From: Taudactylus pleione
Taxonomy: Eukaryota > Chordata > Amphibia > Anura > Myobatrachidae
DNA length: 64,000 nucleotides
Direction: 5' to 3'
Assembly: GCA_031769625.1 (NCBI GenBank)
Contig: JAUIMM010000115.1
Location: 17,562,501-17,626,500 of the forward strand
Shown: one piece after another, positions 10,549 to 22,800 of the stretch
Position numbering within the stretch: position 1 is the first letter of the stretch
Layout of the letters: each line of letters opens with the position of its first letter
Notes under the pieces: model-generated
Databases searched by the model: none
What the model saw: only the letters and a program-made list of their open reading frames with translations
Told to the model about the DNA's origin: nothing
Position numbers and translations under genes: made by a program

Positions 10549-11986
10549 TTAAGGGTGGGGACGCTCCTGTGCTGAAAGGAGAATCCGCCGCGCGAAGGAT
10601 TCATCCTGAGAGGCAAAGGTGTCAAAAGCATAATACCTCACAAAGGTATGGACAGAGGACCACGTAGCAGCCTTGCAGATCTGGACTGCAGAGGCACCAC
10701 GTCGAGCTGCCCACGAAGGACCCACAGACCTAGTGGAATGTGCCCTCACAGAGGATGGAACCGGAAGGCCTTCATGAAGATAAGCTTCTGAAATAGCCAT
10801 ACGAATCCAACCTGCCAAAGTTTGCTTTGAAGCAGGCCAACCCTTTTTACCGAAGCCATAGAGGACAAACAAGGCGTCCGACTTCCTAAAAGAAGTAGTG
10901 CGGTCAACATAAATCCTTAAGGCCCGCACACCGTCCAAAGTGGCCTCACCCACTGAAAGATCAGGTGAGTTAAAAGCCGGCACAACGATTTCCTCGTTGA
11001 TATGGAAACTTGAAACCACTTTAGGAAGGAATCCAGGACGAGTGCGCAGCACTGCCCTGTTCCTATGAAAAATCAGAAAAGGGGGTCTACAAGAGAGAGC
11101 CCCTAAGTCAGAAACACGTCTGGCCGAAGCAATGGCCAGAAGGAATATTGTTTTAGCTGTAAGCCATTTAAGGTCCACTGAGCCCAGTGGTTCAAACGGC
11201 GGTCCCTGGAGAGCTCTCGGGACCACAGCCAAATCCCAAGGAGCCACCGGTGGAACAAAAAGGTGGCTGAATGCGAAGAACACCCTGCATAAAGGTGCGC
11301 ACATCAGGGAGCGCAGCAATCCTACGATGGAACCAGACTGACAGGGCAGACACCTGCACTTTCAGGGAAGCAAGGCGAAGCCCATCGTCTAGGCCCGCCT
11401 GTAGGAAAGCCAACACTCTAGACGGGCAGAACTCCCAAGGGGCATAATCACTAGGTCGACACCAGTGGAAGAACGTATGCCACACACGATAGTAGATTCT
11501 TGCAGAGGATGGCTTCCGAGCTCTTAGAATGGTTTGCACCACAGAGTCGGAAAACCCTCTGGACTTCAACATGGCCGTCTCAACAGTCACGCCGTCAAAG
11601 ACAGCCGAGTCAGGTCCGGGTGAAGACAAGGACCCTGTGATAGCAGGTCCGGTCTCAGCGGCAACCGCAGAGGAATGTCCACGGACAGACTCTGAAGGTC
11701 CGAGAACCAATGCCGCCTGGGCCACTCTGGAGCTATCAACAGGAGTGTATCCCCTTCCTGTTTTAATTTCCGGATTACCAGCGGAAGAAGGGAAAACAGA
11801 GGAAAGAGATGGGCAAACTGGAACGTCCACTGGACGGACAGAGCATCCACCAGAGACGCCTTTTCGTCTCTTGTTCGAGACCCGTACACCGGCAACTTGT
11901 TGTTGTGCCGGGACGCCATCAGGTCTATCTCTGGAAGACCCCATCTGTCCACCAGAAGTTGAAAGACGTCCTGGTGCAAAGACCAT
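10549..11986 (-). pseudogene. DIRS-A tyrosine recombinase
   Basis: The integrase of the element: a tyrosine recombinase that would join the circular DNA to the target. The N-terminal half (11986-11192) contains SARIYYRVWHTFFHWC and LASLKVQVSALSVWFHRRIA. The C-terminal half (11319-10549) has the catalytic signature: Arg in ASARRVSDLGAL, HxxR in AHSTRSVG, and the Tyr nucleophile in FVRYYAFDTFA. It ends LLSAQERPHP. One frameshift near 11255, in an A-rich stretch, separates the halves. The first 130 or so codons overlap the RT ORF in another frame, as is usual for DIRS. All catalytic residues are present, but the reading frame is broken. Confidence 0.88.
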
Positions 11987-13446
11987 TCTCCCGGATGTAC
12001 GTCCTGCCGAAAAATTCCCCTCTCAGTTGAGGACTCCCGGGATGAATACTGCTGATATAGCCGGGAGATGGCGCTCCGCCCAGACCAGGATGCGGGACAC
12101 CTCTGCGAGTGCCGCCCGACTTCGGGTTCCTCCTTGTCGATTTATGTAGGCCACGGTGGTGGCGTTGTCCGACTGGACCTGCACGGGGTGACCTTGGAGA
12201 AACCGATGTGCCCGCTGGAGAGCATTGAAAACCGCGAAGAGTTCCAAGATGTTTATTGGAAGTTCCTTTTCTGCCTGAGTCCATCTGCCCTGGAACAAGT
12301 ATGGACCCGTGACAGCTCCCCAGCCCCAGAGACTGGCGTCCGTTGTCAACAGGACCCAGTTCGCCACCCAAAATGGGGACCCTTGTTGAGGTGGGTCATC
12401 TGCAACCACCAGGCTAGAGACAGGCGAACCTTCGGAGTGAGCACCATCATCTGGGACCTTAGACTCTGAGGCAGTCCATTCCATTTGGACAGGATCAATT
12501 GCTGCAGAGGTCTGGAGTGAAACTGGGCATATTCCACCATGTCGAATACTGACACCATGGAGCCCAGCAACCTCATCGCCGAGTGCAGAGACACTCGCCG
12601 ACACTGTAGACAACTGCGCACCCTCAACTGCAAAGCAGACATCTTTTCCACAGTCACAAAGATCTGCTGCTGCCTGGAGTCCAATAAGGCCCCGAGGTGC
12701 AGGATCCTCAGACGGGGTCAGGGTGGACTTCTGCCAGTTTATCAACCAGCCGTGCCGTTGCAGCACTGCAATCGTCAGGTCCAGATGGTGTAGAAGGAAC
12801 TCTGGAGACCCTGCCAACAACAGGTCGTCCAGATACGGTAACATTCGGACTCCCTGCATCCGCAGGTGAGCCGCCATGACCTTGGTGAACACTCGTGGTC
12901 TTGTCGCCATGCCAAAAGGCAGCACCCGGAACTGGAAGTGATCGTTGCGGATTGCAAACCTGAGGAATTGCTGATGGCGCAAAAGAATAGGGGACATGCA
13001 GGTAAGCGTCCTGGATGTCCAATGACACCATGTAATTCCCAGGTTCCAGCGCCAGAATGATGGACCATAGGGTCTCCATCCGAAACCGAGGCACCCTCAA
13101 GGACTTGTTGAGGGCCTTGAGGTTGAGTATTGGACAGTACGACCAATTGGGTTTCTGCACCAAAAATAGATTATAATAGAAACCCTGGCCCCTCTGGGAG
13201 AATGGAACAGGCACTATAACTCCAGCCTGGAGCATAGTGTGCAAAACCTTCCGCAGTTCCAAGGCTTTGTTCCGGTCTAATGGAAGGCCTGTGTTGAAAG
13301 GAGAGGGCATACCCGTGAGAAACCACCTCGTGAACCCAATTGTCTGTCGTAGTTATCGACCAACACTGGGCGAAGTGAAGCAGGCGGCCTCCCACTTTGG
13401 GATCCCCCAAAGGGAGGCCCGGACCGTCAGGCCGCAGGTTTGTCAT
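11587..13446 (-). pseudogene. DIRS-A reverse transcriptase/RNase H/methyltransferase-like ORF
   Basis: The polymerase ORF. Its start (MTNLRPDGPGL) overlaps the gag stop by 20 bases in another frame. Recognisable parts are LFLVQKPN and LNLKALNKSLRVP (RT fingers), MVSLDIQDAYLHVP (first catalytic Asp), and MLPYLDDLLLAG (YLDD). RNase H shows LTTDAS, NILEL and VQSDNATT. The C-terminal segment has DLMASRHNNKLPVYGSRTRD and LIAPEWPRRHW, matching the Dam-like methyltransferase domain described in DIRS ORFs. Frameshifts near 13240, 12975, 12690 and 12370, and loss of frame before the C-terminal segment, make it non-functional. Confidence 0.88.
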
Positions 13447-14882
13447 CTGACTTAGGGGCCGGACGTCTGGTACTCCAGGCCTGTGCCCTGGGCTTGCCCG
13501 ATTTCTTGGGCCCAGCCTGTCGGGGAAAAGACTGTGCCCTGTAAGGCCGAAAGGACGACGTACCAGAACTTGAAGGGACCGCAGCAGACGGGAGACATGC
13601 AGATTTGGCTGCTGCCAGCGTAGCTACAATTTTGTCCAGATCCGGACCAAATAGGACTTCTCCATTAAAAGGCAAACCTTCTAAGCCCTTTTTGGAATCA
13701 GCATCCGCTTTCCAAGATCGCAACCATAAGGTGCGACAAGCAGCAACAGCTGCAGAAGAAATCCTAGAGGTGAGGATACTGATATCCAAGGCCGCTTCAT
13801 TGATGTAAGTGGCCGAATCCCGGAGATTGCCCACCAACTCGGCCTGTTCAGCCGAACAGTCAGAGTCCAAAGACGCCTCCAAACTATCAGCCCAGCGCTC
13901 CATAGCTCTGGCTACCCAACACACGGCCATAGCCGGTCTGGACGCGCCCCCCCCCCCCCCCCCACACAAGGGAATAAATGGACTCTAGGCAGATTTCCAC
14001 CTTGCGGTCCATAGCATCCCTCAAAGAGGACATGGAAGGCATGGGCAAAGTGGCACTTCTGACTAGGCGTGTCACATGAGAATCCACCTGTGGAGGGGAT
14101 TCCCACTTAGAAAAATAATTGTCAGCAAACGGATAAGCCACGGCTAAGCGCCTCTGAGGCTGATACCGTTTTCCGGGGTGTTTCCACGCCTCCTCTAAAT
14201 GGTCTACTAACTGACCAGAAAGAGGAAACACTGTGGCGTCACCCTTAATATCCTTGAAAAAGGCATATTTGGATTTGGACACCTGAGGATCATCATCCTC
14301 AATAACTAAAGCCGTGCGGACTGTCCGAATAAGGCCAGGAATATAAACCTTTGACTTAGCGTCCGACTCTTTAGTACGAAGAGGTTCCTGGTCAGATAGA
14401 TCCAGAATCTCCCCATCATCGGACATCACGTCGTCATCCTCATAAGGAGCAGACAGAGACGCCACAGGCCGCTTATGTGGCCACAACACAGACTGCCCTT
14501 GTAACACCTCTGACAAATGCTGTACTGAATTTGTCAGAGAATTAACCCACGCAGGCTCCTGTGAAACCTGGGGAGGGGAAATAGGGAGACTGTGGGGTAC
14601 CATCAGTTGTCTCGGGAAACCCTGCATGGGTGACGACACCACTGACTGCCGGGACAATCCCATCTGGGAAAACGCAGGTGGCGGAGCTAACTCGCCCACT
14701 AAGGTTGTAAGCACCTTCGCGAAACAAGCCCAGGGAGGTTCCTGTACTAGAGCCGTGACAGTAATTGGCCGCGCCAATAAATAACACTGCCAACATAGCC
14801 CCTCCGCGTTACCCTCCCCCTCTGCTATTGGTACCTTGCACTTAGTACACATAAGCTGGAGAGGAAATTCACTCTCAGACAT
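13427..14882 (-). pseudogene. DIRS-A gag
   Basis: Structural protein ORF starting MSESEFPLQLMCTKC. Residues 12-33 form CxxC-x14-CxxC, a likely zinc-binding motif, followed by EPPWACFAKVL. Later come an acidic stretch (YEDDDVMSDDGEILDLSDQE), SKYAFFKDIKGDATVFPLSG, RLVRSATLPMP and LWLRSWKADADSKKGLEGLP, then a basic tail ending KSDDKPAA. The frame breaks at a 17-base run of C (13947-13963). DIRS-B has 8 C at the same place, so homopolymer expansion explains the shift. It is otherwise nearly complete, at about 480 codons. Confidence 0.85.
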
Positions 14883-15759
14883 GATGGTAAGTATGTGACC
14901 CCTCTCACTGATACTTGTTAGTATAGTGGGAGAAACACTCTGCAATCACCGCACGGGCTTTAGCAGAGTAAGAGCAGGCACAGTAAAATGGCTGACAGTA
15001 GAAAGTGAAAGTATAGGCAGCAAAAGTCACATACAATGCAGAAGAAATCAATCCCTGCACTATCAGCGCTGTTCTTCAACTACACAGAGTCTGGTAGGAC
15101 ACAGCGCTACATACACTCACCTTAAACCAACGGAGGAGAGGTATGCCGGGGGACCCAGACCACTATGCCACCGATCAGCAGCTCCAGCAGCGTTCACCAT
15201 GCAAAGATGGCCACCGAGGAGCAGAGAGGAGGCCGGCCTGGGGGAGGACCGCTGCCACAGGACAAATCGGCAGCGCAGAGAGGGCTGTGTGCAGCGGGGG
15301 AGGCACCGGCTGTATACAGGGAAGGTGCGATCCCCTGGCATGCAATTAACCGCTGGGACGCCGCAGCGCTTGCCGCTCAGCTGCGGCCCGCTGTCCCAGG
15401 GGGATAGTGGAAGCGCAGGTTAGTACCTGGCTCCACGCTGCAGCCAGTCCCCAGGGAGCCCCCTGCCTGGGGACTGTGGACCATGTTCTCAGCAGGGACC
15501 CACCGCGGGACCCCCGCTGCTTACCTGCTCCCCTTGAATCCGGCCATGGTCCGAAGCATCTGGGGTCACCACTAGCCATGACCCCAGATACTTACCAGCA
15601 TCCCCGGATCAGTACCGACGGGGGTGTAGGGGAGTCGGCATGGACGTCAGCAGTGACTGTCCATGTTGTACTCCCAAATGTGCAGCCACAGCTGCCTTGA
15701 AGAAACTTCAGGGGCTATTCTTAGCCCTCTAAAAATGTGCTCCGACTCCGAGCCGGGCA

Positions 15760-15908
15760 CCAATGAAACTGACATGCCTTGGGGCGGGGTATAGGAGGGG
15801 GACCCTAGTGCATTGTGGGAGTCTGAAAACTTAACTCTATGGTGCCTGACGTCATCACCTATACCCCAAAGTATCCTGTGGATACCCTATGGACCCTGAT
15901 GTAGAAAT
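15760..15908. repeat. DIRS-A inverted terminal repeat (element 5' end)
   Basis: Reverse complement of 10110-10262 with a few substitutions and a small indel (the left copy has an extra CATCGGG). It ends GGACCCTGATGTAGAAAT. Confidence 0.9.
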
Positions 15909-16352
15909 AATGTTAAAGCTCTTTTTGCGGGGTGGTGAGATTCCTGCTGCTGTAGTGCAATGCCTCAGGAGACTATCCCTACCCTACCCCAATAGATGCC
16001 TTCTCGCCTCTGTTTGTAGTATAGCTGGTACTTCTGCAACTGCTTTGGTTCTCTTCTCAGCACTTGTGCCTTAAATAGACAAGCTGCTGTACAGTGTGCG
16101 CTCTTCAAGGAAAAAGCCTGCATCTATTCACAAGCGCCAAGCCACCGGCAGGTCTGAAAAGCACAGTGCTAAACAGATCGCCCGAGCAGTGGGAACACTC
16201 TTTGTATGCCACCTCATCCATCACGCCGAAGACGGAACGCACACTGCACAGCAGCTTGTCTATTTAAGACACAAGCGCCGGGAAGAGAACTGAAGCAGTT
16301 GCAGAAGTACCAGCTATATTACTAACGGTGACGAGATATCTGTCCAATCTGG
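15909..16352. other. No gene seen
   Basis: Intergenic. A 65-codon open frame at 16096-16293 has no recognisable similarity. Confidence 0.4.
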
Positions 16353-16575
16353 CTGGTTGGGATGAAAACCTGGTAATGTATGGGAGCAAATGACAATCGA
16401 CCATTTGCTCACAAACACTGGAAAACAGACAAAAATGGTTGTTCAGACAAATTGGTTAAAACGCACAAATTTAACCAGTTTGAACAATTGTTTCTTTGTC
16501 CGTTTTCCAGTATTTAAGACCATATGATCGACTGTCATTTGCTCCCATACATTACCAGGTTTTCATTCCAACCAG
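16353..16575. repeat. Foldback element with 47-bp arms
   Basis: CTGGTTGGGATGAAAACCTG at 16353 begins a 47-bp arm that is repeated inverted at 16528-16575, with only a base or two of difference. An inner pair (ACTGGAAAACAGACAAA against TTGTCCGTTTTCCAGT) extends the hairpin. Nearby GTGTATGCCCAGC recalls the hAT-like MITE at 7403. Confidence 0.8.
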
Positions 16576-18249
16576 GCAGATAATTGTGTAGTGTATGCCC
16601 AGCATTGCGGTGTTGAAAGTCTAAACTAGTAAATCCAAGTCTAATTTTGAGTACACTGTAAAGGTGACATACTGGTGGGATGGAAAGTGAGGGACCAGAT
16701 AACTAGAGCCAGCAACGTTGGGGCAACTTCTACTATATAGGTAATGGAGTAGGGCTCCACCAATCGTTAATGTTATCAATTTATATTCACATCTCAGGCT
16801 ATAAATAATATACAGAAAATATGCACTACTATTATCAAGAAGGTACCTTACTGGAGAGATACACAATTCATCTATTAAAAACTGACATTACATTTCACAC
16901 ATATACATCTGCAACTGCTCAAACAAATGAGCAGGGCACAAAGAATATGTACCAAACCGTAACCCATTTTATAAATTTGTTGACTTTAGGACATATCTAT
17001 ACACTTTAGATTACTGTAGCAAGCAAATATCAAATAAGACATATTTTAATATCTGGTATTAAACCATAATAATAATATTATGCATGAGACAACCATAGCT
17101 CCATCAAACACTGATTATCCAGCCCAGCATAGAACTATGCCCACATAGAATATAACAGGCCAAGCAGCCATCAATCAACACAGGCAGGACCAATGAATAC
17201 ACAGCTGGGAGTATTTATACCCAGCAAACACTGAGCTTCCTGTGAAAAAGCCCCAGGCGAAACGCGCATCGGCACCACTCCAGTGGTACCTCTGTGCGCA
17301 CAGAGGACCCCCGCTCCACCAGACCATATCCAACTGGGAACTTACTACAACAATCCTATCAGGTACTTTAGCTCTCTTCCGCAGTTCTCTCACCGGCCAC
17401 AGCTCTAACGACAACACCCTGCAATGTACAGCAACAGGGTTCAGCTCTGAACCACAGTAGACAGCAGAAACAGCCCTTTAGTTCCTTAACTGTGCCGTTG
17501 CATGGGACTCTCATCCCCAGTCAGATGCAAGGCAAGACTGGGGAAAGCAGATCCCAGTGCATACAAATACACTACTTTACTCATCATCTACACTCCAATA
17601 TCAATTTGCACTTTACCTGAGAATACCTACCTTAGTATTGACACAGAGCTACATTCCCAGTTGCTAGAGGGATGCCTCATTAAACAATTAACCATCTGCA
17701 TATTAAGGATTTTTGGTCTGGTTGAAGGTGTATATGTTTTTAAACTGTGTGTTTAACACTTTATTCTTGTATTGTCACATATATTCACCAATATTTACCC
17801 AGGTGATGAATATAATCACTAATCATTACTGTCAAAGAATTTTTCTCACCTTATCCAATCATTATTTTCAGTTAATTATGAACATTCTTTACATCACTGT
17901 TTTTCTATTATGATACTAATTGCTGTATTTCCTGTGGTTAACTAGGACATATGCAAATGAATTTTCTCAGCTCATACGTGTTGTCTGTCATCTTTTTGAT
18001 TTTATGCTATAAATTAATTAAAAGTTATATTTTAAACTGCCTAAAATTATCCTGAGGTGTGCCTCTAGATATAGGCGTGTTTTTCTTTCTTTGTAGTACC
18101 GTATATTTAGTAGCAAACCAAGCATAGCCGGGGGGGGGGGGCTCATTGCAAGATACGCACAGCTCTACTTATGGCCATTATATAAATTTTTTCCATGCAT
18201 ACAGTTAAGGAGCAAATGCTTCCAACTCTGGATCAGGACCAATATGTGT
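16576..18249. other. No gene seen; anonymous repeat at about 17200-17460
   Basis: AT-rich intergenic DNA. The part around 17240-17280 (AAGCCCCAGGCGAAACGCGC) resembles a dispersed repeat, but its ends cannot be placed. There is a G10 run at about 18130. Confidence 0.35.
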
Positions 18250-19900
18250 TAAAGCCACAATAGAAGCATAGTATTGCAATGTGAGATTACTCAAAGTGTT
18301 ATGGTGCCTACACACTTAGCGATATTTTACACGATTTGCCCAATTCCGAGGCATCGTGCCAACAAATCGTGTAAAATATGCCCAAATCGTGATCACGATG
18401 CGCGTCCCCGCAGGTCGTACATTGCATCTTTAGATCTGCCGTGCTGTAGGCAAGATCTGACACTTGCAGTCACGCTGCACTGGAATAGTTAGGAGGCACG
18501 ATAGATCGTTTGTCACATTGGACAGTTTTTAACACCAAATCGTGCCCACGACTGCCGGGGAGCTGCCGGGGAGAGTTCAAGGGGAAATTGGACACAATAT
18601 CGCATCGTTACCACATCGCCAAGTGTGTAGGCACCTATAAGCAACCTGTGCTTGAGAAAAAGTAGGTAGGTGTGACTAAAGACTTTGGTATCTACTGAAA
18701 AGAGCAAATTGCCACCTTGTCCAGAAGTTGACACGCAGAGAAATCCTGCACAAGTCCATGACTCCACTGTCTGTGATCTGAGCCCTGGCAAGAAATCTTC
18801 ATTAGGAATAACAGTATTGAGGGGAGCAGGCATAAATTGCAAGAGTCCGGGAATCTTCGTCAACCAAGGTAGTATGTGAATGGGTGTCTAAGTGTATTTA
18901 CTCTTAAGTTTTGGCCATGGTTTTTCACCATCCAATGGGGTCCAATCCAATGTGCTGCTGAGCATTATTGCTCGGTAATATCCTACAAACAATGTACATA
19001 ATTGTAGTCCACCTCTATCTTCGGGCCTATGTACTTTAGAGGGGCTTTTATTAACCTTTATTGGCACTGTCACAAGTACATAAAAAATCCAGCATAGTAT
19101 ACATATTCTTAATTATATTAATTCACCCAGCGTGGAGCATTTTTGTGATTGATCTTAATGAGTGTTGTCCAAATTTCTTGAATTCCTCCATAAGAATAAG
19201 GCCAGTTTAAACTGCTTTGCACCCAATTGCAAGCTCATAGTAACTAAACTGAGGCGAACGGTCCTAGCCAAGGCCACCATACAGTGTACAAAATCTAATG
19301 AAGACAACTGGCAGCACTAGTCCATTCAATACAATAACTTTCCAAAAGACTGCCAGTGATCTTAATTCTGACAGGGGGTACCTAAATATGGAAGGACTTC
19401 ATTTTGAAGGACCCAATCCCATGTGCACGTCCGTTGTGAATTACCAATCTACCCGATTGAAGGCCTTCTCTACATCTGTATATAAGTATATAACAGTCTG
19501 AGTTTTATATCCCCAGATATACTGTATGAAAGGGTTACCCAATTTCAGTCCGCAAGATGTGAACAGTCAAAGTATGAAAGATATCCTCACCTGCGCACAT
19601 TGTTAAGTCAAACTGACTGACATACATAATTGTATAACCTGTGCTTAAGCATGGATATCCTGAAAACCTGATCTATTAAGGTACCTTGAGGACCGAGTTT
19701 GTGAAACACTGCTGGAGAAGATTCCATAACCTTTATAGTATTATATTGGGCCTGATTGTTGTGTATTAAATCATGTAGATATGGTTTAACACATATGGCA
19801 AAGAGTTTGACATTAATGTATAAAAGTAAAATAGGTTGGTAGCTAGGACACAGGGAAAGGTCCTTTCCCTATCTGGGGAGTACTATGATATGGGCTGCCA
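18250..19900 (-). pseudogene. L1-like LINE reverse transcriptase relic
   Basis: Minus-strand translation in changing frames gives the ordered landmarks of an L1 ORF2 protein. GKDLSLCPSYQPILLLYINV (about 19890-19800) corresponds to the L1 motif around the YRPISLLN block. YTDVEKAFNRVDW (about 19490-19445) corresponds to DAEKAFDRVxW. HRPEDRGGLQL...YYRAIML (about 19030-18960) and NEDFLPGLR (about 18790) match the region after the RT palm. Stops and frameshifts throughout show great age. A CACAGGTT-type MITE half at about 19600-19715 and another MITE at 18301-18638 interrupt it. Confidence 0.75.
18301..18638. repeat. MITE with GGTGCCTACACACTTAGCGA ends
   Basis: GGTGCCTACACACTTAGCGA at the left pairs with TCGCCAAGTGTGTAGGCACC at the right. 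The interior holds further pairs (GATTTGCC...GGCACGAT, CACGATTTGGTG-like). It is inserted in the L1 relic. hAT-like (inference from the ends); no 8-bp duplication could be confirmed. Confidence 0.75.
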
Positions 19901-20282
19901 TGGATTACCTAAGAACTAGGCCACATTTTTGTCCATTTATCACATAAACAAACAAAAAAAATATGTTTAATTCTGCAACTGAAACAATAAAACAAATACC
20001 ACATTGAATCCATACATTTAATTGCATTAGTTCTTTGCATAAAGTAAAAAAAAAAAATATTAAACTCTTAATTACCCTGAAATCTGATAATAGAAGCAAA
20101 CGGTATGCAGTTGGGTCTTAATATCAGATCACCTTGCACTTGCTTTATATGGAAGCACTCCTTTGGAGTATAATGTCCCGGGTGCTACTCATTGTTGGTC
20201 TCCGGTGACCATGTCTGAAAGTAACTGCTGCAGGCCTGCCCACGCAGCCTTACTAGTCCTCAGAGAGCAGAAACATGTCTGT

Positions 20283-20404
20283 TTAAAACTTGTCAGGAAA
20301 GGATTCCATCTCCTCCTTGACTCTCTTCTCTATCAGTAGCATAAGCTGGCTGTCACTGCTTGGGATGTTGATGCTAGCAAACACTTGTTTTTTGGTTTTC
20401 ATGG
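20283..20404 (-). CDS. psmg4: psmg4 exon 3 (last coding exon)
   Basis: The acceptor CTTACAG lies at 20405-20411, read on the minus strand. The exon opens with CC, which completes an Ala codon begun by the last G of exon 2. It then encodes MKTKKQVFASINIPSSDSQL and ends KRVKEEMESFPDKF with a TAA stop at 20285-20283. This is the C-terminus of the proteasome assembly chaperone 4 family; the human protein ends with a very similar KEEMEAFPEKF. The lysine-rich start and the amphipathic C-terminal helix are intact. Joined to exons 1 and 2, the protein has 119 residues against about 123 in human. Confidence 0.93.
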
Positions 20405-20542
20405 CTGTAAGTCAGAAAGAAAAAACAACTTTTATCTGCTCTAACCAAATCCACATTTGTTTGTTGTTCATTTAAACTTGCAAATAAGTTGAAAATCAGA
20501 TTCAGAAGGGTCACAAATAACCATCATAGAGTCCAATTTCTC

Positions 20543-21100
20543 AGCTGGGTACACACTATACAATTGTTTCTCCCAATCCTACTAATGATTGGAAGGAAAG
20601 ATCATGTCCCTGTAAAAGCTGCACAGAAATCAGTCGTCAGAACATACACTGTACTTATCGTGCCGCTATAATGCTTCCTGCTTCTCATCTAAACCGAGGC
20701 GAAGCAGGAAGCACTCCGGCGATACCCCACAGCGCATTAAACCTAGTGCTGATGCGCTGTGTCTCAGTCCCGGCCAGCTCCACTGAGCATACGCGGGATC
20801 TTGCAAGCACCGCTAGATCCCACGTGCAGCTCTGTAGCCAGCAACCCCCGCAGCAGGGACAGCTCTGTCCCTGCTGTGGTTATAGGCCATCGCCAAGCTG
20901 CAGCTGTCGATATCGATAGCTGCAGCTGGCAGAGCGGTCCCTCGAACCGACCGTTCATACATAGCCCTGCCTATTGGCTCAGCGCCGATGACGACGGGTG
21001 CATATTGCCCCTGTCATTTACCGCCCAAACCCTCCCAATGCCGCATCGGTGGTTAATACATCTACCCCAATGTCTGGAATAAATTTTGTGTGTATCCAGC
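20543..21100. repeat. hAT-like MITE, interrupted
   Basis: GCTGGGTACACACTATACAA at 20544 and TGTGTGTATCCAGC at 21087-21100 are inverted ends of the type common in non-autonomous hAT elements. A second MITE (20661-21068) fills most of it. It lies in psmg4 intron 2. Confidence 0.55.
20661..21068. repeat. MITE related to the element at 48914
   Basis: It shares TATAATGCTTCCTGCTT, CCGAGGCGAAGCAGGAAGCA, a GGGACAGCTCTGTCCCTGCTGTGG-like block and GGTTAATACATCTACCCC with 48914-49376. GC-rich, with several hairpins (AGCTGCAGCTATCGATATCG), and non-coding. Confidence 0.65.
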
Positions 21101-21639
21101 TTTAGTTATACAGAAGTGTGAGAATCACTTCAGAAAACTAAAGATTATAAGAAAGGAAGTAGAACACAGGTGTTACCAATGGGAGTTTCCAACATGGGGT
21201 TGTGTAACTGTAGAGGACAGGCATCGTCTACTTAAGTGTAAAACAAGCAGCTCATGCTATTAGAATCTTCCCATTAAGGCCATGTTAAGTTAGACTACAG
21301 TTTGTGTCATGTATAACGTTTATTTTATTACCACATAATCTGCTAATGATCACTCCCTGACCATCTATTTGATGCACATTAATATATTGTCTAAATCGAT
21401 TACTTGCAACAAAAATCACTTTTCATTGCATCCAACATGTGCTAAACTTTGTAAATAAATAGAAGGGAGCAGATTTAGTAGTATTAGCATATCCAACTAG
21501 TGTGGGCCACATTTGCCCCTGGGAAACACAAAATAGTGCTGTGGGCAAAGTGTATAGCCTGTGAGGAGTGCGCAGTGTCCGCATCATGTGACAACACAAA
21601 CAGATTGTACTTTATTATTTTTGTTTATTCAAGAAAAAG

Positions 21640-22800
21640 TTGGCCAACATGAAGAAGCCATGTGTGAAAACTTCCGTACATCCCATGATTCAGTAGTTTG
21701 TAGAACTCTCTCTTTGCAGCAATAACTAATCTTTGTTTATATGTGACCACAAAACTCTGCAGCAGACGGTCTATTATAGATATGTTTTATTATTATGACG
21801 AAGTACATACAAGTTTAATTAAGGAGGTACGTAGTGTGGGCCCTGTTCATGAGAGTATTACTTAGCAGTAGGAACTAGGGAAATTCAGAATGGATATTAG
21901 AGGGTAAATGTAATAGCCTGACGGATGCAGGCATCAGCGAGTTCCTGGCGAGTCTGCCCATTGTTTTAAAGTGACAATCATTTAAAAGGCAAAGTCATGA
22001 TTATTCTATTACAGCCATTCAGTTCTAAATTTGCTGGTATACTTGTCTTGTTACAAAATCCAATTTTGACAAGCTTCAGTTGTCGGACAGACGGCCTAAA
22101 GGCACATATCCACTACATAAGAAAAATGAGCGATTGAACGATTACATCATCGTTATTGTTCAATCGCTCATTAATCGTGTAGTGAATACGCCGGCAACGA
22201 CCAGCGATGCGCGCTCCCACTGGTCGTTGCCGGCATCTGTCACCGCCTGAACATGCAGGCCAAGCTGCCGATAGAGAGGTTGTGAATGTTCAGGGATGAG
22301 GGAGGGTGTCTGCACTGAACGACATATCGTTCAATGTGGGCACATTATCCACTGCACAGTATGATGAACTATTACGATGTTGTAATCTTACAGAAGTTCT
22401 ACACATGTAGTGGATATTCACATTAACATTTTCCTTTAGAGTTCTCTGGCAAGATGAGTTTATGGTGGATTCAGTGAATGTGTGAAATCCAGGATTACTT
22501 GTTACAAAGCAACCCCAAATAGTCACTCCACCACGCCTAACAGTTGGTATGTGGCACTTCTGATGCTATGCTGTGTTCATTTTTTTGTCAAATATGGTTT
22601 TGTGCATTAAACTGCACTACTTCCCTTCTCCGGCCAGAATATTCCATATGACTTGTGTCTTGTTTAGATGCAACTTTGCAAACTGATATTTTTTTTTCAG
22701 GCACCGTTCTACGAAAGACAAACTTACTCAGTCTTTGATTTATAGAGTCATGAGCATTAAATGTACCGTGCTGCTGACTAACATAGGTCCATATGTAATG
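21640..22800 (-). pseudogene. Decayed Tc1-like transposase
   Basis: Minus-strand translation yields pieces of a DD34E Tc1 transposase. These include a WGCFVTSNPGFHTFTEST segment (22510-22450), equivalent to the usual WGCF block after the first catalytic Asp, and a region at about 22090-21950 matching the TSK-x-T segment and the block before it. The 3' end is near 21750-21650, with a CATGATTCAGTAGTTTGTAG block. The 5' helix-turn-helix part lies towards 22800. Frameshifts and a MITE at 22101-22422 make it inactive. It sits in psmg4 intron 2, antisense or sense being irrelevant to function now (its strand equals that of psmg4). Confidence 0.65.
22101..22422. repeat. MITE with GGCACATATCCACTACA ends
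   Basis: GGCACATATCCACTACATAA at the left pairs with ACATGTAGTGGATATTCACA at the right. Internal inverted pairs include GAGCGATTGAACGAT...ATCGTTATTGTTCAATCGCTC and CGCCGGCAACGACCAG...CTGGTCGTTGCCGGC. It splits the Tc1-like relic. Confidence 0.75.

Larger units (their letters stand above)
10091..15908 (-). mobile_element. DIRS-A, full-length but inactive DIRS retrotransposon
   Basis: A 5.8-kb element in minus orientation. The order is: 5' terminal repeat (15760-15908), leader, gag, RT/RNase H/methyltransferase-like ORF, tyrosine recombinase ORF, internal complementary region, 3' terminal repeat (10091-10262). This is the layout of the DIRS family, which integrates through a tyrosine recombinase rather than a DDE integrase. 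I chose the ends by comparing the two terminal repeats with the internal complementary region. Each ORF carries frameshifts, so the copy cannot move by itself. It lies downstream of psmg4, outside the recognised host genes. Confidence 0.92.

Noticed and set aside
11132..13060. Plus-strand frames up to 206 codons opposite DIRS-A (also opposite DIRS-B)
   Set aside because: Shadows of the real minus-strand ORFs, which carry the RT, RNase H and recombinase motifs.
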